Shown here piece after piece: positions 1-5,275 of a DNA stretch of 6,490 nucleotides (position 1 is its first letter; each line of letters starts with the position of its first letter). The DNA is taken from positions 1 through 6,490 of the forward strand of contig JAADGT010000064.1 of NCBI GenBank assembly GCA_013152215.1. The letters are read 5' to 3'. Below the pieces are notes generated by a model. It ran no database searches and had not been told where the DNA came from. It saw only the letters and a list, made by a program, of their open reading frames with translations. Position numbers and translations under genes: made by a program. The DNA is from Deltaproteobacteria bacterium (GTDB lineage Bacteria; Desulfobacterota; Deferrisomatia; Deferrisomatales; Deferrisomataceae).

Positions 1-396
1 ACCGGGCCCCTGCCACACCAGGCCGGGCGCCCGGCCGATCAACGTCCGCACGGCCCGGGCCGCGGCAGCCAGCGCCGGGGTGTGGGCCGGGCAGCGGGGG
101 ATGTCCACCACCCTGTGGGAGCCACGGGCGAAGATGCCCAGCACCACCCGGGTGCCCTGGCGGCCGAAGGCCAGCTTGGCGCCGGCTCGGTACCCGGTGG
201 GGCGGGGTGCCGGCAACACGGCGTCCACCGGCACGATCCGACCCAGGTGCAGGGCCAGGGCCTCGGCCACCGTACGCCGCTTCCTCTCCTGCTGCTCCGG
301 GGCCGGCAGGTGCGCCAGGGCGCATCCCGGGCACCCCGGATGGGGGCAGGTTGGGGGCGGTCTAGGGTGAGGGGACGGGTCGTCTTCCGCGATCAT
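1..396 (-). CDS. RlmD/TrmA-family RNA (uracil-5-)-methyltransferase, partial (N-terminal 132 codons)
   Basis: The gene starts at an ATG at 396 and runs off the left edge, so only the N-terminus is visible. The start is followed by a short Pro-rich leader and a cysteine cluster, CPHPGCPGC (Cys17, Cys22, Cys25). Then come ALAHL, a basic QQERKRR helix, and a GYRAGAKLAF stretch that matches the 'YRN+A+L' segment of this family. A fourth cysteine lies in DIPRCPAH (about residue 105). This order resembles RlmD (RumA) and RlmC (RumB), which use four cysteines to bind a 4Fe-4S cluster and methylate C5 of a uridine in 23S rRNA with S-adenosylmethionine. The catalytic SAM domain lies outside the window, so the target uridine cannot be assigned. 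The TRAM domain that precedes the cluster in RlmD is absent, making the N-terminus more like RlmC. It lies 53 bp downstream of the OsmC gene on the same strand. No good Shine-Dalgarno is visible; GGAG sits only 2 nt before the ATG. Confidence 0.8.
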   Translation of the reverse strand, partial: MIAEDDPSPHPRPPPTCPHPGCPGCALAHLPAPEQQERKRRTVAEALALHLGRIVPVDAVLPAPRPTGYRAGAKLAFGRQGTRVVLGIFARGSHRVVDIPRCPAHTPALAAAARAVRTLIGRAPGLVWQGPG

Positions 397-403
397 GGCT
401 CCG

Positions 404-433
404 ATGGTGCGGAACTCCCACGGGTTTTGTCAA
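404..433 (-). promoter_or_regulatory. Possible promoter ahead of the RNA methyltransferase gene
   Basis: On the minus strand a perfect TTGACA (428-433) is followed after 18 nt by CACCAT (404-409), which matches TATAAT at only three of six positions. Transcription from it would begin about at the ATG at 396, giving a nearly leaderless message. That would fit the absence of a normally spaced ribosome-binding site. The -10 is weak and a chance match is possible. Confidence 0.25.
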
Positions 434-449
434 GCCCCGGCGCCGGAGC
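434..449 (-). terminator. Hairpin immediately after the OsmC stop codon
   Basis: The 16 bases adjoining the OsmC stop codon form a 6-bp stem (one G-U pair in the minus-strand RNA) around a GCGC loop; the core CCGGCGCCGG is a perfect palindrome. It is followed by CUUGACAAAA rather than a U-run, so it is not a standard intrinsic terminator. It could protect the 3' end or attenuate read-through into the methyltransferase gene. Confidence 0.3.
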
Positions 450-842
450 CTACCCCTCGATCACGGTCTCGAACTCCGGGGGCTCCAGGATGTGGCGCTT
501 GACCGCGCACTCGTCCACGGCCCGCACGATCGCCTTTCGGTACTTCTCGGGGAACCCTTCGGGGAGCCGGAGCCGCAGCACGATCTTCGACACCCGGTGC
601 CGCTCCGGGTCCCGCTCGGTGTCCAGGGTCAGGCCGAGCCCGGCCGTGTCGATGCCGCGCTGCTGGCAGAACCGCAGGGCGAAGAAACCGGCGCAGGCTG
701 CGATCGACGCCAGGAACAGCTCGAAGGGCGAGGGCGCCGTGCCCCCGCCTCCGGCCGCCTCGGGCTGGTCCGTGCGGATGGTGAACCCCCGCTGCAGCAC
801 CTCGACCGCAACCCCTCCGGGGTATCGAACTTCCATGGCCAT
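450..842 (-). CDS. OsmC family protein
   Basis: A 130-residue protein of the OsmC/Ohr fold, a cytoplasmic dimer whose members usually reduce organic hydroperoxides with a pair of cysteines. The hallmark segment GGGGTAPSPFELFLASIAAC (about 31-50) leads into the central helix with Cys50. The second conserved cysteine, Cys112, is in the ECAVKRHI helix near the C-terminus. Spacing of about 60 residues and the total length both fit the family. Cys59, in FCQQRGID, is an extra cysteine. The sequence looks more like the general OsmC/YhfA branch than classical Ohr, and in that branch the substrate is often unknown, so hydroperoxide reduction is inferred from the family. Two ATGs in MAM are possible starts; GGAGAGGA (846-853) is placed to serve the first at 842, and also the second. 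Its 5' leader would run into the 8-bp repeat array that begins only 16 bp upstream. Confidence 0.85.
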   Translation of the reverse strand: MAMEVRYPGGVAVEVLQRGFTIRTDQPEAAGGGGTAPSPFELFLASIAACAGFFALRFCQQRGIDTAGLGLTLDTERDPERHRVSKIVLRLRLPEGFPEKYRKAIVRAVDECAVKRHILEPPEFETVIEG

Positions 843-845
843 GGG

Positions 846-853
846 TCCTCTCC
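846..853 (-). promoter_or_regulatory. Ribosome-binding site of the OsmC gene
   Basis: The minus strand reads GGAGAGGA, a good Shine-Dalgarno match. GGAG lies 7 nt from the first ATG (842), and AGGA lies 9 nt from the second (836). It therefore supports a start at MAM without deciding which Met is used. Confidence 0.6.
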
Positions 854-857
854 TTTC

Positions 858-889
858 GAGGCTGGAACGCTGGAAAGCCGGAAGGCCGT
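858..889 (+). repeat. Degenerate 8-bp tandem repeat, four units
   Basis: Reading the plus strand in eights gives GAGGCTGG, AACGCTGG, AAAGCCGG, AAGGCCGT. These are variants of the AAGGCTGG unit also seen at 936-991 and, in GC-richer form, at 5165-5228. The block begins 16 bp upstream of the OsmC start codon and probably lies in its 5' leader or promoter region. Confidence 0.6.
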
Positions 890-935
890 GCGGCCCGCCG
901 CTGCCTTTCGATGCTCCGTGGCGCCGCCGGGTTTC

Positions 936-991
936 AAAGCTAGAAGGCTGGAAAGCTAGAAGGCCAGAAGGCTAAAAGGCCAAAAAACTCT
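936..991 (+). repeat. Degenerate 8-bp tandem repeat, six to seven units, A-rich
   Basis: The plus strand reads AAAGCTAG, AAGGCTGG, AAAGCTAG, AAGGCCAG, AAGGCTAA, AAGGCCAA and a decayed AAAACTCT. The period is exactly 8 bp, and variation is mostly transitions at fixed positions. This is the most AT-rich stretch of the window. It is separated from the 858-889 block by about 46 bp of GC-rich unique sequence. Mechanism unknown; replication slippage would explain the array. Confidence 0.75.
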
Positions 992-1022
992 CTCATCTTT
1001 GATGGTTGCCGTCACCACCCGA

Positions 1023-1208
1023 GGGCCAAGGGACCTGCCGGAGAGCCGCGCGCGGCCCCTTAGCTCGCCGCGCAGCGCCTCTGACGCTTGGACCGCGAAA
1101 GGGTTCGGATTCCATCGAGCTGTCATGAAACCAGCTCTTCGGTCCCGTGCCTGCGCGGCGAATCTCATGCCCGGCTTCGCGCGCGGCCGGAGGCAGGTCC
1201 CTTGGCCC
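1023..1208. repeat. Long interrupted inverted repeat (about 70-bp arms)
   Basis: Four blocks of the left arm recur, in order and reverse-complemented, in the right arm. A 17-bp perfect match pairs 1023-1039 (GGGCCAAGGGACCTGCC) with 1192-1208. Then 1045-1054 (GCCGCGCGCG) pairs with 1178-1187, 1066-1075 (CGCCGCGCAG) with 1151-1160, and 1090-1095 (GGACCG) with 1140-1145. The coordinate sums of the pairs are nearly constant (2226-2235), so this is one folded structure with small bulges. It could be a small non-autonomous (MITE- or foldback-like) element, the gene of a structured RNA, or a cruciform-forming regulatory site. No transposase is near. Confidence 0.6.
1117..1137. repeat. Small central hairpin within the long inverted repeat
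   Basis: GAGCTG and CAGCTC form a perfect 6-bp stem around the 9-nt loop TCATGAAAC. It sits close to the apex of the larger inverted repeat (1023-1208), though not exactly at its symmetry axis, and would cap the structure if transcribed. Confidence 0.5.
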
Positions 1209-1253
1209 CGCCCTCAGAGCCGCGACGAAATCCGGAACGGGCCGTCCGGCCCG

Positions 1254-1265
1254 GGGTCGCGACCC
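1254..1265. promoter_or_regulatory. 12-bp perfect palindrome GGGTCGCGACCC
   Basis: A perfect dyad about 92 bp upstream of the ATG of the binding-protein gene. Position and symmetry would suit an operator for a dimeric regulator, but in DNA of this GC content a chance palindrome is quite possible. Confidence 0.3.
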
Positions 1266-1291
1266 GGAGGTCGCTCCTACACGGCGCCCCC

Positions 1292-1314
1292 GAGGGGGCA
1301 AGGCCCTGCCGGAG
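1292..1314 (+). repeat. Diverged direct copy of the left arm of the inverted repeat
   Basis: This 23-bp segment matches 1021-1043 at 18 of 23 positions, including the shared end CCTGCCGGAG. It lies about 44 bp before the start codon of the binding-protein gene. It may be a third copy of the repeated motif or a chance similarity. Confidence 0.35.
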
Positions 1315-1357
1315 CTCACCTCTGGTTCGGGGCGGCGGCCGTGGGTACCATAGGGGC

Positions 1358-2899
1358 ATGGGAGCCCGCGTCGCACGGATCGTATCGCTCGCCGTCGCCC
1401 TGCTGGCGGCCGGAGCCACGGGGTGCCGCACCGGCCCGGAGCCGGCGGCGTTCCGGGTGGGGATCGAGTCCACCCCCACCACCCTCGATCCCCGGTACGC
1501 GGCCGGGGCCCACGCCGTCCGGATCCTGCCCCTGCTGTTCCACGGCCTGCTCAAGGCCGACCCCTCGGGCCGGCTGGTGCCCGACCTGGCCGTGACGTGG
1601 CAGCAGCCGGACGAGCGCACCCACGTGCTGCGGCTCCGGCAGGGGGTCCGGTTCCACGACGGCTCCGAGCTGACGGCCCGGGACGTGGTGGCCACCTACC
1701 GGTACGTGGCCGACCCGGCCCACGGGTGCCCGGCGTCGGGGGCCCTGGAGCCGCTTCGGTCGGTCGAGGCGCCCGACCCCTACACCGTGGTGTTCCGGCT
1801 GAAGCGGGTCTACGTGTCGTTCCCCTCGCTGCTCACCCTGGGCATCCTGCCCCAGGGCCTGGCGAACCGCAAGGACCTGGGCGACCGGGTGGTGGGGACC
1901 GGCCCCTACCGGCTGGCCGCCTTCCGGCCGGGCGAAGAGATCGTGCTGGAGGCGTTCCCGGAGCACTTCGAGGGGCCGCCGTCCCTCGAGCGGATCCGGT
2001 TCCGCATCATTCCCAACGCCACCACCCGGCTCCTTGAGATCCGCTCGGGCGGGCTGGATCTGCTCCAGAACGCCGTGCCCCCTTACAGCGTGAGGTTCCT
2101 GAGGCGGGATCCCAATCTTCAGGTGATCGTGTCGCCTGGTACCTCGTATCAGTACATCGGTTTCAATTGTGAAGACCCGATCCTGAAGGACGTGCGGGTC
2201 CGCCGGGCCATTGCCTACGCCGTGGACCGCCAGGCCCTGATCCGGTTCGCCCTGGACGGGCTGGCCCGGCCGGCCACCACCCTGTTTCCCCCGGAGCACT
2301 GGGCCCACAACCCCGACGTGCCCACCTACCCCTACGACCCGGACCGGGCCCGGCGGCTGCTCGACGAGGCCGGCTACCCCGATCCCGACGGCCCGGGGCC
2401 GGCCGTGCGGTTCCGGCTCAGCTACAAGACCAGCACGGACAAGACCGCCAACGAGGTGGCCCGGGTGATCGCCGAGCAGCTCGGGCGGGTGGGCATCGGG
2501 GTGGAGGTGCGCAGCTTCGAGTGGGGGACCTTCTTCTCCGACGTCAAAAGGGGCGACTTCCAGCTCATGAGCCTGCGGTGGATCGGGCTTCGGGACCCGG
2601 ACGTGTTCCACTACCTGTTCCACTCCGCCTCGGTGCCGCCCCGGGGGGCCAACCGGGGCCGGTACCGGAACCCCCAGGTGGACGCCTGGATCGACGAAAG
2701 CCGCCGCACCCCCGACCCGGAGCGGCGGAGGGAGCTGTACTTTCGCATCCAGCAGGCCGTGGCCCGCGACTGCGTGTACGTGAGCCTGTGGTGGCTCGAC
2801 AACGTGGTGGTGCTGCGCCGGGGGTACACCGGGTTCGAGCCGCTGCCCGGCGGCGAGTACACCAGCCTGGCCCGGGTGAGGCCGGAGGGGGCGCCGTGA
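1358..2899 (+). CDS. Peptide-type ABC transporter substrate-binding lipoprotein (SBP family 5)
   Basis: A 513-residue extracytoplasmic binding protein of the DppA/OppA/NikA family that captures a peptide or related ligand for the permeases encoded next. The N-terminus is a lipoprotein signal: Arg4 and Arg7, hydrophobic residues 8-20, then ATGC with lipidated Cys23. This signal is why the ATG at 1358 is chosen; the frame stays open upstream, but those codons give non-homologous Arg/Pro-rich sequence. The Shine-Dalgarno AGGGG is unusually close (1 nt). Family hallmarks are LAVTW with RLRQGVRFHDG and LTARDV (about 77-110), VGTGPYRL (179-186), and FNCEDPILKDVRVRRAIAYA (269-288) followed by VDR. 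Dipeptides, oligopeptides, muropeptides or nickel chelates are all possible ligands and cannot be separated by eye. The coupled amidase gene favours cell-wall peptides (inference). The stop overlaps the next gene by 4 bp. Confidence 0.9.
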   Translation: MGARVARIVSLAVALLAAGATGCRTGPEPAAFRVGIESTPTTLDPRYAAGAHAVRILPLLFHGLLKADPSGRLVPDLAVTWQQPDERTHVLRLRQGVRFHDGSELTARDVVATYRYVADPAHGCPASGALEPLRSVEAPDPYTVVFRLKRVYVSFPSLLTLGILPQGLANRKDLGDRVVGTGPYRLAAFRPGEEIVLEAFPEHFEGPPSLERIRFRIIPNATTRLLEIRSGGLDLLQNAVPPYSVRFLRRDPNLQVIVSPGTSYQYIGFNCEDPILKDVRVRRAIAYAVDRQALIRFALDGLARPATTLFPPEHWAHNPDVPTYPYDPDRARRLLDEAGYPDPDGPGPAVRFRLSYKTSTDKTANEVARVIAEQLGRVGIGVEVRSFEWGTFFSDVKRGDFQLMSLRWIGLRDPDVFHYLFHSASVPPRGANRGRYRNPQVDAWIDESRRTPDPERRRELYFRIQQAVARDCVYVSLWWLDNVVVLRRGYTGFEPLPGGEYTSLARVRPEGAP

Positions 2900-3804
2900 T
2901 CCGGCGGCGGCTGGTGACCCTGGTGCCCACCGTGCTGGGCGTGGTGACCCTGGTGTTCCTGCTGGTGCACCTGGTGCCGGGCGACCCCGTGGACGTGATG
3001 CTGGGCGAGACCGCCAACCCGGCCGACAAGGCGGCCCTGCGGGCCGAACTGGGGCTCGACCGACCCCTGGCCGAGCAGTACCTGGGGTACCTGGCTGGGG
3101 TGGTCCGGGGCGACCTGGGCCGAAGCATCCTCTACCGCCGACCCGTGGCCGAGCTGCTGGCCGCCCGGATCCCGGCCACCCTGGAGCTGTCCGCGGCCGC
3201 CCTGGCCGTGGCCCTGATCCTGGCCGTGCCCCTGGGGGTGGCCGCGGCCCGGCGCAAGGACACGGCCGTGGACCGGGGGAGCCTGGTGGCGAGCCTGCTG
3301 GGGGTGTCGATCCCCAACTTCTGGCTCGGGCCGCTCCTGGTGCTGGCCTTCTCCGTGCACCTCCGGTGGTTTCCGGTGTCGGGCCGGGGGGGCTGGGACA
3401 GCCTGGTGCTTCCCGCGATCACCCTGGGCACGGCCCTGGCCGCCATGCTGACCCGGATGCTCCGGTCGAGCCTGGTGGAGGTGCTGGGGGCCGAGTACCT
3501 CACGGCGGCCCGGGCCCGGGGCGTGGGCGAGGGCCGGGTGCTGTGGGTCCACGCCTTGCGAAACGCCCTACTGCCCGTGATCACCGTGCTGGGCCTCCAG
3601 ATGGGGTCCCTCCTTTCGGGGGCCGTGGTGACCGAGGCGGTGTTCTCGTGGCCCGGCCTGGGCACCCTGTTGCTCCAGGCCATCCACGGCCGGGACTACC
3701 CCTTGGTGCAGGGGTGCGTGCTGGTGATCAGCCTGGGGTACGTGGGGGTGAACCTCCTGGCCGACTGGGCCTACCGGTGGGCCGACCCGAGGGTACGGCG
3801 ATGA
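2896..3804 (+). CDS. DppB-type ABC transporter permease
   Basis: A 302-residue inner-membrane permease of the DppB/OppB/NikB family, one half of the membrane channel of a peptide-type importer. The N-terminus has the family pattern: RRRL, a membrane helix (about 8-26), then LVPGDPVDVMLGE. Further hydrophobic segments lie near 97-116, 131-153, 171-188, 224-246 and 273-291. The cytoplasmic coupling (EAA) loop is at about 200-227, EYLTAARARGVGE...HALRNALLP, the surface that docks onto an ABC ATPase. The C-terminus WAYRWADPRVRR matches the usual DPR ending. It starts at a GTG within GTGA, sharing 4 bp with the preceding gene, so translational coupling is likely. Length and motifs are complete. 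No ATPase partner is encoded in the window. Confidence 0.92.
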   Translation: MIRRRLVTLVPTVLGVVTLVFLLVHLVPGDPVDVMLGETANPADKAALRAELGLDRPLAEQYLGYLAGVVRGDLGRSILYRRPVAELLAARIPATLELSAAALAVALILAVPLGVAAARRKDTAVDRGSLVASLLGVSIPNFWLGPLLVLAFSVHLRWFPVSGRGGWDSLVLPAITLGTALAAMLTRMLRSSLVEVLGAEYLTAARARGVGEGRVLWVHALRNALLPVITVLGLQMGSLLSGAVVTEAVFSWPGLGTLLLQAIHGRDYPLVQGCVLVISLGYVGVNLLADWAYRWADPRVRR

Positions 3805-4655
3805 GGGGGATCGCGACCGCGCTGCGCCGGATCCCGGGCGGTCGGGTGTTCGTTCTGGCCGCGGCCGGCTGCCTGGCGGTGCTGGTGCTCGGCGCCGTGC
3901 TCGCGCCAGTGTTGGCCCCGGCCGACCCCCAGACCATCGACCTGGACGGCACCCTCGAGGGGCCGAGCCGGGCCCACCCCCTGGGCCAGGACCGCCTGGG
4001 CCGGGACGTGCTGGCGGGCATCCTCTACGGCGGCCGGGTGAGCCTGGCGGTGGGGTTCTCGGTGGTGGGCGTGAGCCTGGTGGTGGGCACGGGGCTCGGG
4101 CTGTGGGCCGGGTACCGGGGAGGGTGGGTGGACGAGGTCCTGATGCGGGTGGTGGACATCCTGCTGGCGTTTCCCGGCATCCTGCTGGCGATCGCGTTGG
4201 CCGGGGTGTTGGGGCCGAGTCTTCGCAATTTGATCATCGCCCTCTGTGCCATGGGTTGGGTGGGGTTCGCCCGCCTCGTGCGCGGGGAGGTCCTGTCCCT
4301 GCGTGAGCGGGAGTTCGTCACCGCGGCCCGGGTGCTGGGCGCCGGGCCCGTGCGGATCGCCCTGAGCCACCTGCTGCCCAACCTGGTGGGCGTGCTGGCC
4401 GTGCAGGCCACCTTCGGCCTGGCCGGCACCATCCTGGCCGAGTCCACCCTGTCGTTCCTGGGGCTCGGGCCCCAGGACGTGCCCACCTGGGGCGGGCTGT
4501 TGAGCCAGGGGGTGGACTACCTCCTGTTCGCGCCCCACCTGGCCCTGTTCCCGGGCCTGGCGATCCTGGTGGCCGTGCTGGGGATCAACGTGCTGGGTGA
4601 CGTGCTGCGCGACCGGCTCGACCCCCGGGCCGGGCCGTCGGGGGGGCGGCCGTGA
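3801..4655 (+). CDS. DppC-type ABC transporter permease
   Basis: A 284-residue inner-membrane permease of the DppC/OppC family that pairs with the DppB-type subunit. After an N-terminal helix (about 15-40) comes the diagnostic periplasmic motif HPLGQDRLGRDVL (59-71) followed by YGGRVSL. The membrane domain follows, with VDILLAFPGILLAIAL at about 118-133. The EAA coupling loop is at about 170-194, REFVTAARVLGAGPV...LPN. Further downstream are AESTLSFLGLG (213-223), PTWG and a LGDVLRDRLDPR ending, all typical of the family. It begins at an ATG in ATGA, overlapping the preceding stop by 4 bp, and its own stop overlaps the amidase start. A short patch near 4195-4265 uses codons such as TTG, AGT and AAT that are uncommon in the rest of the gene. 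Confidence 0.92.
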   Translation: MRGIATALRRIPGGRVFVLAAAGCLAVLVLGAVLAPVLAPADPQTIDLDGTLEGPSRAHPLGQDRLGRDVLAGILYGGRVSLAVGFSVVGVSLVVGTGLGLWAGYRGGWVDEVLMRVVDILLAFPGILLAIALAGVLGPSLRNLIIALCAMGWVGFARLVRGEVLSLREREFVTAARVLGAGPVRIALSHLLPNLVGVLAVQATFGLAGTILAESTLSFLGLGPQDVPTWGGLLSQGVDYLLFAPHLALFPGLAILVAVLGINVLGDVLRDRLDPRAGPSGGRP

Positions 4656-5188
4656 TCGTGCCGTGGGCCCGGTGGGTGCCGAGCCCCAACGCGTCCGACC
4701 GGGAAGGGGTCGAGGTGGACGCGGTGGTGCTCCACCACATCAGCCTGCCGCCGGGCGAGTTCGGCGGGGGCCACATCGAGGCGTTCTTCCAGAACCGGCT
4801 CGACCCGGGGCTGCACCCCTACTTCCGGCAGATCGCGGACCTGCGGGTGTCGGCCCACTTCCTGATCGACCGGCGGGGCGGGTGCGTGCAGTTCGTGGAC
4901 ACCGACCGCAAGGCCTGGCACGCGGGCGAGAGCGTGCTCGGCGGGGTGCCCGACGTGAACCGGTTCTCGGTGGGCATCGAGCTGGAGGGGGACGAGGTCA
5001 CCCCCTACACCGAGCTCCAGTACCAGACCCTGGAGCGGCTCCTGGGGGAGCTGATGCGGGCCCACCCCGCGATCCGGCCGGAGCGGATCGTGGGGCACGA
5101 GCACGTGGCCCCGGGCCGCAAGCGCGACCCCGGCCCCCTGTTCGACTGGGACCGGGTGAGGGAGGTGGCTGGGAGGCTGGGAGGCTAG
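4652..5188 (+). CDS. AmpD-like N-acetylmuramoyl-L-alanine amidase (Amidase_2)
   Basis: A 178-residue zinc amidase of the AmpD type, which cleaves the bond between (anhydro)N-acetylmuramic acid and L-alanine in muropeptides recycled to the cytoplasm. No signal peptide is visible, consistent with a cytoplasmic enzyme. Motifs are in AmpD order: VVLHHISLPPGEFGG (about 25-39), HPYF, VSAHFLIDRRG (66-76), QFVDTDRKAWHAGES (80-94), FSVGIELEGDE (105-115), PYTELQY, and GHEHVAPGRKRDPGPLFDW (148-166). By alignment to AmpD the zinc ligands are His28, His149 and Asp159, with Glu110 and Lys157 at catalytic positions. Unusual points: the AmpD 'HN' after the strand is HH, and the usual 'GR..CND' before FSIGIELEG is replaced by GGVPDVNR. 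Start is a GTG in GTGA overlapping the permease stop. The last residues and the TAG stop are encoded by the 8-bp repeat array. Coupling to a peptide importer suggests work on imported wall fragments (inference). Confidence 0.9.
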   Translation: MIVPWARWVPSPNASDREGVEVDAVVLHHISLPPGEFGGGHIEAFFQNRLDPGLHPYFRQIADLRVSAHFLIDRRGGCVQFVDTDRKAWHAGESVLGGVPDVNRFSVGIELEGDEVTPYTELQYQTLERLLGELMRAHPAIRPERIVGHEHVAPGRKRDPGPLFDWDRVREVAGRLGG

Positions 5189-5228
5189 TAGGCTGGGAGG
5201 CTGGGAGGCTGGGAGGCTGGGAGGTCGG
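5165..5228 (+). repeat. 8-bp tandem repeat, seven to eight units (consensus GAGGCTGG)
   Basis: Units of exactly 8 bp read GTGGCTGG, GAGGCTGG, GAGGCTAG, TAGGCTGG, three perfect GAGGCTGG, then a decayed GAGGTCGG. The array begins inside the amidase gene and continues about 40 bp past its stop. The unit is the GC-rich form of the AAGGCTGG unit at 858-889 and 936-991, and all three arrays are in the same orientation. Near-identity of the middle units suggests recent expansion by slippage. Confidence 0.85.
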
Positions 5229-5245
5229 CGATCCGCCAACGCCGA
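5225..5245. terminator. Weak hairpin between the convergent genes
   Basis: TCGGCG (5225-5230) and CGCCGA (5240-5245) form a 6-bp stem with a 9-nt loop in the short spacer between the amidase stop and the flavoprotein stop. No U-run follows on either strand, so a role as a bidirectional terminator is only a possibility. Confidence 0.3.
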
Positions 5246-5275
5246 GGGTTCCCCTCTCCCCCCACGACCAACGGC

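Larger units (their letters stand above)
843..1357. other. Divergent intergenic region, about 515 bp, no gene supported
   Basis: It separates the minus-strand OsmC gene from the plus-strand transporter operon and should carry the promoters of both. No clear -35/-10 pair or -24/-12 element could be picked out by eye. Open frames across it give low-complexity Arg/Pro/Gly-rich peptides without recognisable motifs and look like products of high GC. The region holds two 8-bp repeat arrays, a long interrupted inverted repeat with a central hairpin, a diverged third copy of one arm, and a 12-bp palindrome, each described separately. Confidence 0.7.

Noticed and set aside
82..975. A long plus-strand open frame across the left part of the window
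   Set aside because: It is antisense to the methyltransferase and OsmC genes, both supported by motifs; its translation is low-complexity, and it crosses the repeat arrays.
984..988. U-run of a minus-strand intrinsic terminator
   Set aside because: The T-run on the minus strand has no GC-rich stem immediately before it, and it is simply part of the A-rich repeat array.
936..991. CRISPR array
   Set aside because: The units are 8 bp, directly contiguous and without spacers; no cas genes are present.
1100..1115. tRNA T-arm-like GGGTTCGGATTCC
   Set aside because: The flanking bases do not form a 5-bp T-stem and no acceptor or anticodon arms can be found around it.
1088..1357. An upstream extension of the binding-protein gene by 90 codons
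   Set aside because: It would bury the lipoprotein signal peptide (Cys23 from the ATG at 1358) inside the protein and consists of Arg/Pro-rich sequence read through the inverted repeat.
1316..2623. A 435-codon minus-strand open frame
   Set aside because: Antisense to the binding-protein gene; His/Pro/Gly-rich translation typical of the opposite strand of high-GC coding DNA.
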